Positions 15,764 to 24,664 of a stretch of DNA of 64,000 nt are shown here, piece by piece. The translations under genes and the position numbers were made by a program. A model generated the notes under the pieces. The model saw nothing but the letters and a program-made list of their open reading frames with translations, searched no databases and had not been told where the DNA came from. Position 1 is the first letter of the stretch, and every line of letters begins with the position of its first letter. This stretch comes from Streptomyces alboflavus (lineage in GTDB: Bacteria; Actinomycetota; Actinomycetes; Streptomycetales; Streptomycetaceae): contig NZ_JNXT01000008.1 of NCBI RefSeq assembly GCF_000716675.1, positions 186,001 through 250,000 of the forward strand, read 5' to 3'.

Positions 15764-17515
15764 TCACGACGACCGCACCAGCACCGACCCCTCGTCCAGG
15801 TGGACCACCCGGGGCAGTCGCTTGATGGTCGACTCGCGGTGGGCTATGACGATCAGCGTGCGGTCCGCGCGGAGTGTGTCGATGGCGGTCTCCAGGCGAC
15901 GGGCCGTGTCCGGGTCGATGTCGGCGGTGGCCTCGTCGAGGACGAGCACCGCCGGGTCGACCAGGGCGGCGCGGACCAGGCCGACGAGTTGGAGTTCGCC
16001 CGCCGAGAGCATGCCCTCGCCGCCGCCCAGGCGGGTGTGGAGGCCGTCGGGCAGGCCCGCCACCCAGGGGGTCAGGCCCAGGTGTTCCACGGCGGTGCGG
16101 ACGCGGGACTCGTCCGGGGTGCCCGGGACGAGGCCGAGGTTCTCAAGGACCGTGCCGTCGATCATGTGGACGCGCTGGGGCACTAGGACGACACGGGTGC
16201 GCAGTTCCTCGGGAGACAGGTCGCGCAGGTCCACGCCGTCGTAGCGGACGGTTCCGGAGTCGGGGGTGTAGAGGCCGGTGAGGAGTTTGGCGAGGGTGGT
16301 CTTGCCCGCGCCGGTCGGGCCCACCAGGCCGATGCGGTCGCCCGGTTCGATGCGCAGGGACAGGCCGTGCAGGACCTCGGTCGCGGTCACGTAGGAGTAG
16401 TGCACATCGTGGGCTTCGAGGGCGCCCCGGTCGGCGGTCCGCATGGGCTGATCGGTGGGGTGCTGATCGGTGGGGTGGTCGGCCGGGTCGTCGGTGGGGT
16501 GCTGCCCGGTGGTCGGGGGGCGGTGCTCCGACGTGGTCTCCAGGAGGTTCAGGAGTCGCGCGAGGCCGACCAGGGTCAGCTGGAGCTGACCGACCAGGTT
16601 CGAGGCCTGGGTCGCGGAGTCGAAGAGCTGACGGGTGGCCAGGACGAAGACGACCACGGTGCCCACGCTGATCGTGCCCTCGTCGGCGAGCCAGCCGCCG
16701 ACCAGGAGCAGGACGGCGGTCGTGACGCCCTGGACGACGCGGGAGAGGCTGATGACGAAGAGGGAGCGCTGGCTGCGGCGTGCGCTGCGGTAGCGGTGTT
16801 CGCCGTCGGCGACGAAGCGGCGGCGCCAGAAGCCGACGCCGCCGCTGGTCTGCAGCATCTCCCGCGACTGCACCAGCTCGCGGTAGGTGGTGGCGACGGT
16901 GCCCGCGGCGGCGGCCTCGGCGGCGAAGGCCGGGTTCGCGACGCGCTTGAACAGGCGCAGCACGAGGACGATCGCGGGCACGAACACGACGAGCAGGACG
17001 AGGGTCAGCAGGGGCGAGTAGCTGAGCAGGAGGACGGTGGTGAAGATCAGGTAGCCCGCGACCGTGAGGACGTCGGGAAGTTGGCCGCGGACGAAGTTCG
17101 CCAGGTCCGCGATCTCGGTCGTCGTGCGCCGGAGCAGGTCGCCGGAGGGGTGGGCCTCCAGGAAGCGCAGGGGGGCGCGGGAGAGGCGTTCCACGGCGAG
17201 GTCGCGCAGGCGGCGCACGACGCGTTCGCCGACGGTCGTGAGCAGCAGCTCCGACTTCCGGAACAGGACGAGGCGGGCGAGCGCCAGGGCCGTCAGGACG
17301 GCGACGGCGGTCATCAGTCCGCCACGGTCGTCCTCCAGGAGGCGGTCGACGCCCGTGCCGATCACGGCAGGCACCGCCACGGTGGTGGCGGTCGCGGCGG
17401 CGCTGCAGCCGAGCGCGGCGACGATGGCCCGCCGGTGGTCGCGCATGTGGGGCCAGGCGCGGCGCAGGACGGCGCGCTGGTCGGGGGTCGCGGTCAGCCG
17501 CTGCTGTTCAGCCAC
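15764..17515 (-). CDS. Exporter-fold ABC half-transporter (second subunit)
   Basis: GTG 17515 overlaps the preceding ABC gene by 8 bp, giving a protein of about 583 residues. An N-terminal six-helix membrane domain (about 20-310) is followed by an NBD. The NBD has Walker A GPTGAGKTT, an intact Walker B with catalytic Glu (AVLVLDEATADID) and H-loop VIAHRE, but a degenerate signature LSAGELQ instead of LSGGQ. With its partner this makes a heterodimer with one canonical and one degenerate ATP site. A His/Asp/Pro-rich low-complexity stretch with repeated DQHPTD precedes the NBD. Context (siderophore-interacting protein upstream, siderophore-binding lipoprotein nearby) points to siderophore transport. 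The direction is uncertain: IrtAB and YbtPQ show that this fold can import. Confidence 0.88.
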   Translation of the reverse strand: MAEQQRLTATPDQRAVLRRAWPHMRDHRRAIVAALGCSAAATATTVAVPAVIGTGVDRLLEDDRGGLMTAVAVLTALALARLVLFRKSELLLTTVGERVVRRLRDLAVERLSRAPLRFLEAHPSGDLLRRTTTEIADLANFVRGQLPDVLTVAGYLIFTTVLLLSYSPLLTLVLLVVFVPAIVLVLRLFKRVANPAFAAEAAAAGTVATTYRELVQSREMLQTSGGVGFWRRRFVADGEHRYRSARRSQRSLFVISLSRVVQGVTTAVLLLVGGWLADEGTISVGTVVVFVLATRQLFDSATQASNLVGQLQLTLVGLARLLNLLETTSEHRPPTTGQHPTDDPADHPTDQHPTDQPMRTADRGALEAHDVHYSYVTATEVLHGLSLRIEPGDRIGLVGPTGAGKTTLAKLLTGLYTPDSGTVRYDGVDLRDLSPEELRTRVVLVPQRVHMIDGTVLENLGLVPGTPDESRVRTAVEHLGLTPWVAGLPDGLHTRLGGGEGMLSAGELQLVGLVRAALVDPAVLVLDEATADIDPDTARRLETAIDTLRADRTLIVIAHRESTIKRLPRVVHLDEGSVLVRSS

Positions 17516-19271
17516 CGTGGGCCACCTGCTCTTCCGTCTCGGGCGTGGTGCCGTCGGCCGGCTCCAGGGTGACGACGTGGTCGGCCGCGTCGAGCAGGGC
17601 CGGGCGGTGCGTGGCGCACACCACGGCCGTCCGCTGTGACCAGGCGCGCAGCCGCTCAAGGACGGTCCGCTCCGTGGCGGCGTCGACGGCGGACGTGACG
17701 TCGTCGAGGAGGAGCACGGCGGGGCGCCGCAGCACCGCACGGGCCAGGGCGAGGCGCTGCAACTGGCCGCCGGACAGCGTGCTGCCGCGCTCGCCGACCT
17801 CGGTCGCGAGGCCGTCGGGCAGCCCCGCGACGAAGTCGTCGAGGGCCGCGACGCGGCAGGCCTCGCGCAGCTCGTCGTCGGTGAACCCGTCGCCCAGGCG
17901 CAGGTTCTCGGCGAGGGTGCCGCTGATCGTGACGGGGCGCTGGGGGACGAAGGCGATGCGCGCGTGGAGTGCGTCGCGGGGGACCTCGTCGAGGGGTAGG
18001 CCGCCGTAGTGGACGGTTCCGGTGCCGGGCGCGGCGAGTCCGGCGAGGACGCGGAGGAGGGTGGTCTTGCCCGAGGCCATCGGCCCGGTCACGGCGACGA
18101 GTTCGCCGGGGCGCGCGGTGACGGTGACGGAGGCAAGGACGGTCCGGCCCGCGACCTCGGCGGACACGTCCGTCGCCGTCAGCGTGCCGTGGCGGGGCAG
18201 CGCTTCGCCGCCCTCCCCGGCGAGCGGGTGTGCGGGCCGGAGCCGGAGGACTTCCTGGAGGCGGCGGGCCGCCGTCACGGCCTGGCTGAGCTGGCTCAGC
18301 CGCAGCGTGAGGACGCCGACCCACATGACCAGCATGCTCATCCACCCGGCGAAGGCGACGATGCCGCCCACCGACATGCCGCCGCGCAGCACGGCGAGGC
18401 CGCCGAAGGCGAGGCCCGCGGCGAGCGCGACGGCGGGCACGAACGGGGACAGCGCCGCCCAGTTCGCGGAGACCCGCGCGGTGGTGAGCGTGTGCTCGCT
18501 CACCGCGGCGCTCCGCGCGCCGTGCCGTCGGACGAGCGCGGGCTCACCGCCGATGCCCCGCACCGCGGCACTGGCCGAGAGCAGTTCCTCGACCGCGTCG
18601 GCGCGGCTGCCGTGCGCGGCGGACAGCGCCGTGTTGGCCTTCCCGAAGCGCTTGGGGAACCAGTACGTGTTGATCCACACCAGCGGCGGCACACACACCA
18701 GGCAGACCACGGCGAGCAGCGGGTCGAGCCGCACGATGGCCACGATCATCACGACGAAGCCGATGACGCCGGTGACGAAGGAGCCGAAGCCCATCAGCCA
18801 GATCCGGACGAGGTCGACGTCGCGGGTGCCCCGCATGCCGAGGTCGCCCTCGCCGAACCGGACCAGGGCCCGCGCGTCGAGCTGCGAGACCCGGTCGGCG
18901 AGGGCGAGGTAGAGGCGGTTGCCCTGCAGCGTCCCGGAGACGGTGGCGAACCAGCCGAGCACCATCTCCGCGCCCGCCGCGGCGATGCCGGCGAGCACGA
19001 TCGCGAGGGCCCATCCCCGCAGCGCCCCGTCGTCGTGTCCGACGATGCCCCGGTCCACGGCGCGTTCGATGATCCACGGCATGGAGATCAGGGCCAGTTG
19101 GTAGACGAGGCCGCCGAGCACGGACAGGGCGATGAGGCCCGCGCTCCCGCGCAGGCAGCCGCCGAGGAGGCGGAGCGCGTCGGCGGCGGTGGGGGGTGGC
19201 GCCGCCGGGCCGTCGCCCGGTGACGAGGGTCCGGCGGGCGCGGACGACGGGCTGGCGGGTGCCGTCGTCAT
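17508..19271 (-). CDS. Exporter-fold ABC half-transporter (first subunit)
   Basis: This 587-residue protein starts at ATG 19271. After a Pro/Ala-rich 30-residue leader it has an ABC-exporter membrane domain (about 35-330) and an NBD. Walker A is GPMASGKTT and the signature LSGGQLQRLALARA is canonical, but Walker B reads AVLLLDDVTSAVD, with Asp in place of the catalytic Glu. This complements the partner subunit, whose signature is degenerate. It lies 108 bp downstream of the siderophore-interacting protein gene on the same strand and overlaps the next ABC gene, so the three are probably one operon. No substrate-binding residues can be read from sequence. Confidence 0.88.
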   Translation of the reverse strand: MTTAPASPSSAPAGPSSPGDGPAAPPPTAADALRLLGGCLRGSAGLIALSVLGGLVYQLALISMPWIIERAVDRGIVGHDDGALRGWALAIVLAGIAAAGAEMVLGWFATVSGTLQGNRLYLALADRVSQLDARALVRFGEGDLGMRGTRDVDLVRIWLMGFGSFVTGVIGFVVMIVAIVRLDPLLAVVCLVCVPPLVWINTYWFPKRFGKANTALSAAHGSRADAVEELLSASAAVRGIGGEPALVRRHGARSAAVSEHTLTTARVSANWAALSPFVPAVALAAGLAFGGLAVLRGGMSVGGIVAFAGWMSMLVMWVGVLTLRLSQLSQAVTAARRLQEVLRLRPAHPLAGEGGEALPRHGTLTATDVSAEVAGRTVLASVTVTARPGELVAVTGPMASGKTTLLRVLAGLAAPGTGTVHYGGLPLDEVPRDALHARIAFVPQRPVTISGTLAENLRLGDGFTDDELREACRVAALDDFVAGLPDGLATEVGERGSTLSGGQLQRLALARAVLRRPAVLLLDDVTSAVDAATERTVLERLRAWSQRTAVVCATHRPALLDAADHVVTLEPADGTTPETEEQVAHGG

Positions 19272-19379
19272 GCCGCCCGTCCCGCGAAGAGATCCAGCAT
19301 GGCTCCGTTGACCTCCGTCGGTCGTTCGGGGGTGGGGGTGGCCGCGGTGGCGCGGCCCACGGGGGTGCGGATCCCGTGG

Positions 19380-20183
19380 TCAGACGTCGCTGTCCTGCGT
19401 CTCGCCGCGCGTCCAGTAGGCCGTCAGGTGCGTGTCCGCGCGGCTGACGCCCCGGTCCCGCACGAAGTGGCGGCGCAGCCCGCGTACGGTGCCGCGCTCG
19501 GCGGCTCCCCAGACGCGGCCGCGGCCCGGCGGCAGGTCGAGCGCCACGGCCTGTTCGTACAGGAGTTGCCCGGCGGGGCGGCCGTCGCGGTGCAGCCAGC
19601 GGACCTCGGCGTTGTCGCGGACGGTCAGCTCCTGCTCCTCGGCCTTGTCGGCGATCTCGACGAGTACCAACGTCCGGTGTTCCGGGGGGAGTTCTTCGAG
19701 GAGGACGGCGATGGCGGGCAGCGCGGTCTCGTCGCCGATGAGGACGGTCCACTCAGGTCCCGGCGCGAGCGGGTAGGCGGGGCTCGGGCCGAACCAGATG
19801 GCCTCGTCGCCCGGTGCGGCCCGCTCGGCCCAGCCCGAGGCGAGCTGGTCGGCGCCGTGCAGGACGAAGTCCATGTCGACCTCGCCGAGTTCGGGCCGGT
19901 GGCTGCGGATGGTGTAGCGGCGCAGGCGCGGACGGGCGGTGGGCAGCAGGCGTTTGGCGGCCTCCGAGGTGAACGGCCGGGGCAGGCGCACGTCGGGGTC
20001 GTAGAAGTACATGGCGACGTGCTGGTCCGTGCCGTTGCTCAGAAACGGCGTCAACTCCTCGTCGCCGAAGGTGATCCGGGCCATCCGTGGTGTGACGCGG
20101 GACACCCGGCGTACCCGGGTCACATGGAGACTGCCTGGTCGGCGGCTTGCGTTGTGCTGACCCTCGTCCGACACGCCACTCAT
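19380..20183 (-). CDS. Siderophore-interacting protein (FAD-dependent ferric-siderophore reductase)
   Basis: This 267-residue protein of the ViuB/SIP family should release iron in the cytoplasm by reducing Fe(III)-siderophore. The FAD-binding motif RRYTIR is at 88-93. A ferredoxin-reductase-like NAD(P)H domain carries LIGDETALPAIAVLLEEL and the late GRVWGAAERG segment. The ATG at 20183 has a GAGGA too close to it. GTG at 20174 (residue 4) sits about ten bases from the same GAGG and may be the real start. It heads an operon with the two ABC genes, and an iron-box-like site lies 60-78 bp upstream, so iron repression by a DtxR/DmdR-type regulator is expected. Confidence 0.92.
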   Translation of the reverse strand: MSGVSDEGQHNASRRPGSLHVTRVRRVSRVTPRMARITFGDEELTPFLSNGTDQHVAMYFYDPDVRLPRPFTSEAAKRLLPTARPRLRRYTIRSHRPELGEVDMDFVLHGADQLASGWAERAAPGDEAIWFGPSPAYPLAPGPEWTVLIGDETALPAIAVLLEELPPEHRTLVLVEIADKAEEQELTVRDNAEVRWLHRDGRPAGQLLYEQAVALDLPPGRGRVWGAAERGTVRGLRRHFVRDRGVSRADTHLTAYWTRGETQDSDV

Positions 20184-20242
20184 TCCTCAGAACCCCTCAC
20201 AGCGAACTTCTCTGCCGATGCCCTAGATCTTGCTCGGTAGTT

Positions 20243-20261
20243 GTAACTTAGGCAAGCCTTA
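20243..20261. promoter_or_regulatory. Iron box (DtxR/IdeR/DmdR1-type operator), imperfect
   Basis: GTAACTTAGGCAAGCCTTA matches the 19-bp consensus TTAGGTTAGGCTAACCTAA at 13 positions by hand alignment and has the expected dyad (TTAGGC with GCCTTA). It sits between the divergent reductase (start 20183) and binding-protein (start 20326) genes, where it could repress both under iron sufficiency. Confidence 0.65.
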
Positions 20262-20325
20262 CCTCTCCTGCCCGGCCGAAGGGGCGGGCGGAGCATGCCG
20301 CAAGCACGACGGAGGAGTTCGAGAA

Positions 20326-21309
20326 ATGCCCCGTTCACGCATCATGTCCACGTCTCTCGACCGGAGACGGCTCTTGGGCGGCCTCACCGGCTCAGCCGCG
20401 CTGCTGGGCCTGTCCGCCTGTGGCGTGAGCGAGTCGTCGGATGACAAGAAGGACAAAAAGGCGGGCGGCGGCGGGGACACGCGCAGCCTGAAGACCGACA
20501 ACGGCACGGTGAAGGTGCCCAGGACGCCCGAGCGCGTGGTCGTCACGGACAACTACGCCGCCCTGATGCTCATCGACCTCGGCCTCACACCGGTGGGCGT
20601 GCCGGACGGCACCGCCGTCCCCGCCCTGATGCCGAAGAAGGACTACGAGCGGCTCAAGGACGTCAAGACGATCGGCGCCGCCGGTTCGCCCAACTCCCAG
20701 GCGATAGCGAACCTCAAGCCGGACCTGATCATCGATCAGTTCTACCAGGCCAAGACGGAGCCGCTGCGGGACATCGCCCCCGTCGCGTACTTCAACTGGG
20801 GCAACAGCGGCGCCCTCTGGCACGAGCAGGTCGCCAAGGTGGCCCGCGCCGTCGGCCGCGAGGACCGTCTCACCGAGCTGAAGAAGCAGTACGAGACGCG
20901 GCTGAAGGAGGTCAGGAGCACGTACCGCAAGAAGATCGCGACCTCCACCTGGGCACCGCTGAGCGGCGGCCCGAGCGGCAAGTTCTTCCTCGGCACGCCG
21001 CTGGTGACCGTGATGCGCGAGGTCGGCCTGAAGATCGGCGCCAAGATCCCCGCCGACGAGGCCGGGTTCCTCACCAAGAGCTACGAGGAGATCGATGTCC
21101 TGGACGACTGCACCGCGCTGATCTACCCCGTGCAGTTCGACGGCAAGCCCACGCCCACCACCCAGGAGTTGCTCAAGCAGAAGCTCTGGAAGAAGGTCCC
21201 CGCGGTGAAGGCGGGCCGCGCGTTCACCTCCCGGCACTTCCTCATGCCCAACTACACGTTCGCCATCGGCGCGGTGGACGAGATCGAGGGCATGCTCAAG
21301 AAGCTCTGA
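20326..21309 (+). CDS. Iron-siderophore ABC transporter substrate-binding lipoprotein
   Basis: This 327-residue protein starts at ATG 20326 with GGAGG about ten bases upstream. The N-terminus has a twin-arginine-like region DRRRLLGGLTGSAA followed by the lipobox LSAC (Cys32), so it is a Tat- or Sec-exported lipoprotein. An Asp/Lys/Gly linker leads to a FecB/FepB-type bilobal domain with PERVVVTDNYAALMLIDLGL, NSQAIANLKPDLII and WAPLSGG. It should bind ferric siderophore at the outer face of the membrane. It is divergent from the reductase-ABC operon across an iron box. No FecCD-type permease gene lies beside it, so its membrane partner is encoded elsewhere or is the neighbouring ABC pair. Confidence 0.92.
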   Translation: MPRSRIMSTSLDRRRLLGGLTGSAALLGLSACGVSESSDDKKDKKAGGGGDTRSLKTDNGTVKVPRTPERVVVTDNYAALMLIDLGLTPVGVPDGTAVPALMPKKDYERLKDVKTIGAAGSPNSQAIANLKPDLIIDQFYQAKTEPLRDIAPVAYFNWGNSGALWHEQVAKVARAVGREDRLTELKKQYETRLKEVRSTYRKKIATSTWAPLSGGPSGKFFLGTPLVTVMREVGLKIGAKIPADEAGFLTKSYEEIDVLDDCTALIYPVQFDGKPTPTTQELLKQKLWKKVPAVKAGRAFTSRHFLMPNYTFAIGAVDEIEGMLKKL

Positions 21310-21334
21310 CGACAGCAGCCCTGACGACGCTCGC

Positions 21335-21368
21335 GGGCGGCTGTACGGAGATCTCCGTACAGCCGCCC
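21335..21368. terminator. Perfect 34-bp palindrome, likely bidirectional terminator
   Basis: The 17-bp arm GGGCGGCTGTACGGAGA (21335-21351) is followed directly by its exact complement. It lies 25 bp after the binding-protein stop and 14 bp after the NRPS stop, which converge here. There is no clear U-run on either side, typical of Streptomyces stem-only terminators. Confidence 0.75.
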
Positions 21369-21382
21369 TCCGGCGTGCCCCG

Positions 21383-24300
21383 TCAGCGCCGGTCCACCGC
21401 GCCGTCCGCGGCACCGTCGCGGCTCAGCGCACCGGCGAGTGCCGCGGGGGTGCGCAGCAGGAAGACCTGCCGCGGCGAGAGCCACCAGCCCTCGGCGCGC
21501 AGCGCGCCCACCAGGCGCACCGAGACGATGCTGTCGCCGCCCAGGGCGAAGAAGTCGTCGTCGGCGCCGACCCGGGGCAGGCCGAGGGCCCGTGCCATCG
21601 CGGCGCACAGCGCCCGCTCCCGCTCCCCCTCCGGCTCCCTGCCGAGCGCCGAGCCCCCGAAGTCCGGGGCCGGAAGCCGGTCCCGGTCGAGCTTGCCGTG
21701 CGCGGTCACCGGCAGGTCGTCGAGCGCCACGAAGGCCCCGGGCACCAGATGGTCCGGCAGCTCCCCGGCCACCCACGCCCGCAGCGCCGCAGGGTCGAGG
21801 ACGGCCGTGGGGCGCGGCACGGCGTACGCGACGAGGCGCCGCACTCCCCCGTCCTCCCGGGCGACCACGACGGCCCGCGCCACGTCCGGATGGCGGGAGG
21901 CCACCGTCTCGATCTCGCCCAGCTCCACCCGGAAGCCGCGGATCTTCACCTGGTCGTCGGTACGGCCCAGGAACTCCACCGCGCCGTCGGCCGTCCAGCG
22001 GGCCAGGTCCCCGGTGCGGTAGAGCCTGCCGCCCGAGCCGAAGGGGTCGGCCACGAAGCGCTCCGCGGTCAGGCCGGGACGGCCCAGGTAGCCGCGGGCG
22101 AGCCCGGCACCGGCCACGTACAACTCGCCCGGCACGCCCGGCGGTACGGGCCGCAGGCCCGCGTCGAGGACGTAGCAGCGGGCGCCGTCGACGGGCCGTC
22201 CGACGACCTGCCTGTCGCTGTCCCGCACCCGGGCGAGGAGCGAGTCGACCGTGCACTCGGTGGGGCCGTAGAGGTTGACGACCTCGGTGTCGGTCAGCCG
22301 CCGCAGCCGCGCCCACTGCGCGTCGGGCACGGCCTCGCCGCCGACGCCGAGGAGCGGCAGCGGGCAGCGGCCGCCGTCCATGAGCCCGGCCTGCTCCAGC
22401 TGCGCCAGCATCGAGGGCGCGACCTCGACGAAGTCCACGGCGTGCGCCCGCAGATGGTCGTGCAGGGCCACGGGGTCGCGCTGGACGTCCTCGGAGAGCA
22501 CCTGCACGCAGTGCCCGTGGTACAGCCACAGCTGGGGCTGCCAGGAGGCGTCGAAGGAGAACGACCAGGCGTGCGCCACGTGCAGCCGCCGCCTGCCGGT
22601 CCGCTCGACCACCGGCTCGTACAGGGCCCGGCGGTGGCTGTGGAACAGGTTGACCAGGCCCCGGTGGGTGACCACCACGCCCTTGGGGAGGCCGGTGGAA
22701 CCGGAGGTGTAGATGACGTACGCGGGGTGGTCGGGGCGCAGAGGACGGTTGCGGTCGGTGTCGGTGGGCAGGGCGGAGGGGCGGTGGGCGAGGGCCGTGC
22801 GGGTGTCGGGGTCGTCCAGGGCGAGGACTTCCGGGGCGGGGGTGGCCGGCGCCGGGGCGCCGGGGACGGAGGTGTCCGGCCGGGGTGCCCGGTGCCGCAG
22901 AGCCTGGGTGGTCAGGAGCAGCCGGGGCGTCGCGTCGCCGAGCATGAAGGCGATCCGCTCGGCGGGGTAGTCCGGGTCGAGCGGCAGATACGCGGCGCCC
23001 GCCAGGTGCACGGCGGACAGCGCGACCAGCATCTCCTCGGTGCGCGGCAGCATCAGCGCCACCACGTCCTCGGGGCCGGTGCCGCGCGCGATCAGCTCGT
23101 GGGCGAGCCGGGCCGACCGCTCGCCGAGCTCTCCGAAGCTCAGCTCCGTGGCGCCGCAGACGACGGCGGGGGCGAGGGGGTCGTCCGCGACGCGGGCGGC
23201 GAGGAGTCCGGGCAGGGTCGTCGGCGGCGCCACGGGGGCTGCCGGTGCATCCGGCGCGCTCGGCGAGCCGCCGTCCGCAGGGGACGCGTCGCGCTCGTCG
23301 GCCACGCCATCCGCGCCCGGCGCGTCCGCCCCGCTCCACTCCCGCACGATCCGCTCGCGCTCCGCCCCGTCCAGCGCCTCGATCCGGTGCACCGGCGCGT
23401 CGGGACGCGCGGCGAGATCGCGCAGGATGTGGGTGAACCGCCGCAGGAGGTCCTGGACTCCGGACTCGTCGAAGAGGTCGGGGCGGTATTCGAGGGTGAG
23501 CCCGCGGCCGGGCACGACGGCGAGGGTCAGCGGGTAGTGGGTGGCGTCCGCGCTGCGGCCCCCGGTGACGGTGAGCCCGCCGGAGCGTTCCGCGCGGCGC
23601 AGCCCGTCGGCGTCGACGGGGTAGTTCTCGAACACGAGGAGCGTGTCGAACAGGGCGCCGGCCCCGGTGAGCCGCTGGATCGCGGAGAGCCCGAGGTGCT
23701 GGTGGGCGGCCAGGCGCGACTGCTCCTCCTGGAGCCGGGCCAGGGCGCCGCGCACGCTGTCCGCGGCCCGCAGGTCGACGCGGACCGGCAGCGTGTTGAT
23801 GAAGAGGCCGGTCATGGACTCCACGCCGTCCAGCTCGGAGGGCCGTCCGGAGACGGTGGCGCCGAAGAGCACGTCGTCGCGGCCGGTGTGGCGGGCGAGC
23901 AGGAGCGCCCAGGCGAACTGCACCACCGTGTTCACGGTGACGTCGGCGTCGCGCGCCAACGAGGCGATGAGCGCCTGGAGTTGACCGTCCCCCTCGTGCC
24001 GTACGTGCCGGGTGAGGACGGGCCTGCGCGCCGGGTCGGCGGGCACCACCAGCGTCGGTGTGTCCACGCCGTGAAGGGCGGCCCGCCACGCCTCGGTGGC
24101 GGCCTCGGGGTCCTGGCCGTCGAGCCACCGCAGGTAGTCCCGGAAGGGGCGTCGGGCGGCCGGTGGCGTCCCGGTCCCGGTGCGGGCCGCGTACAGCTGG
24201 AAGAACTCCTGCATGAGCACGGGCACCGACCAGCCGTCCAGGACGGCGTGGTGGTTGGTGACGACCAGCGTGTACGCCTCCTCGTCGAGCCGGACGATCC

Positions 24301-24664
24301 GCATCCGCAGCAGCGGCGGCTCGGTCAGGTCGAAGGGCCGGGCCCGGTCCTCGTCGGCCACCTCCCGCAGTACGGCCTGGCGTTCGGGCTCTCCCAGGGA
24401 CCGGAGGTCGCTCTCGTGCCAGTGCGGGGCCACGTCGTCGACGACCACTTGGACGGTGGTGCGGTCGGCGGTCGTGAGGAACGCGGTGCGCAGGTTGGCG
24501 TTGCGTGCGAGGAGGTCACCGGCCGCGGCCCGCATCGCCGCCGGGTCGATCGCGCCCTCCAGGTCGAGGGCGAGCTGCATGGTGTAGACGTCGAGGTCGT
24601 CGTCGGCCAGCTGGGTCAGGAAGTAGAAGCCCTCCTGGAGCGGGGCCAGCGGCCAGATGTCGGT
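21383..24664 (-). other. NRPS module 11 in view: C-A-T, terminal, substrate perhaps basic
   Basis: The C domain is DCL type ([21 protein letters not shown]). The A domain is unlike the others: [14 protein letters not shown], then [16 protein letters not shown] and [11 protein letters not shown] give the pocket D-A-Q-E-G-G-L-V-D-K. Glu278 together with Asp331 suggests a positively charged side chain (Orn, Lys or Arg class), a low-confidence guess. The last carrier motif is GGDS, normally followed by E, but the protein ends 30 residues later. Confidence 0.7.

Noticed and set aside
17516..17740. 75-codon N-terminal extension of the second ABC gene
   Set aside because: It is an out-of-frame reading of the NBD of the first ABC gene; the GTG at 17515 with coupled overlap is the sensible start.
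20230..20325. Upstream extension of the binding-protein gene to 20230
   Set aside because: It would run through the iron box, has no RBS and places residues before a good Tat/lipoprotein signal; ATG 20326 has GGAGG.
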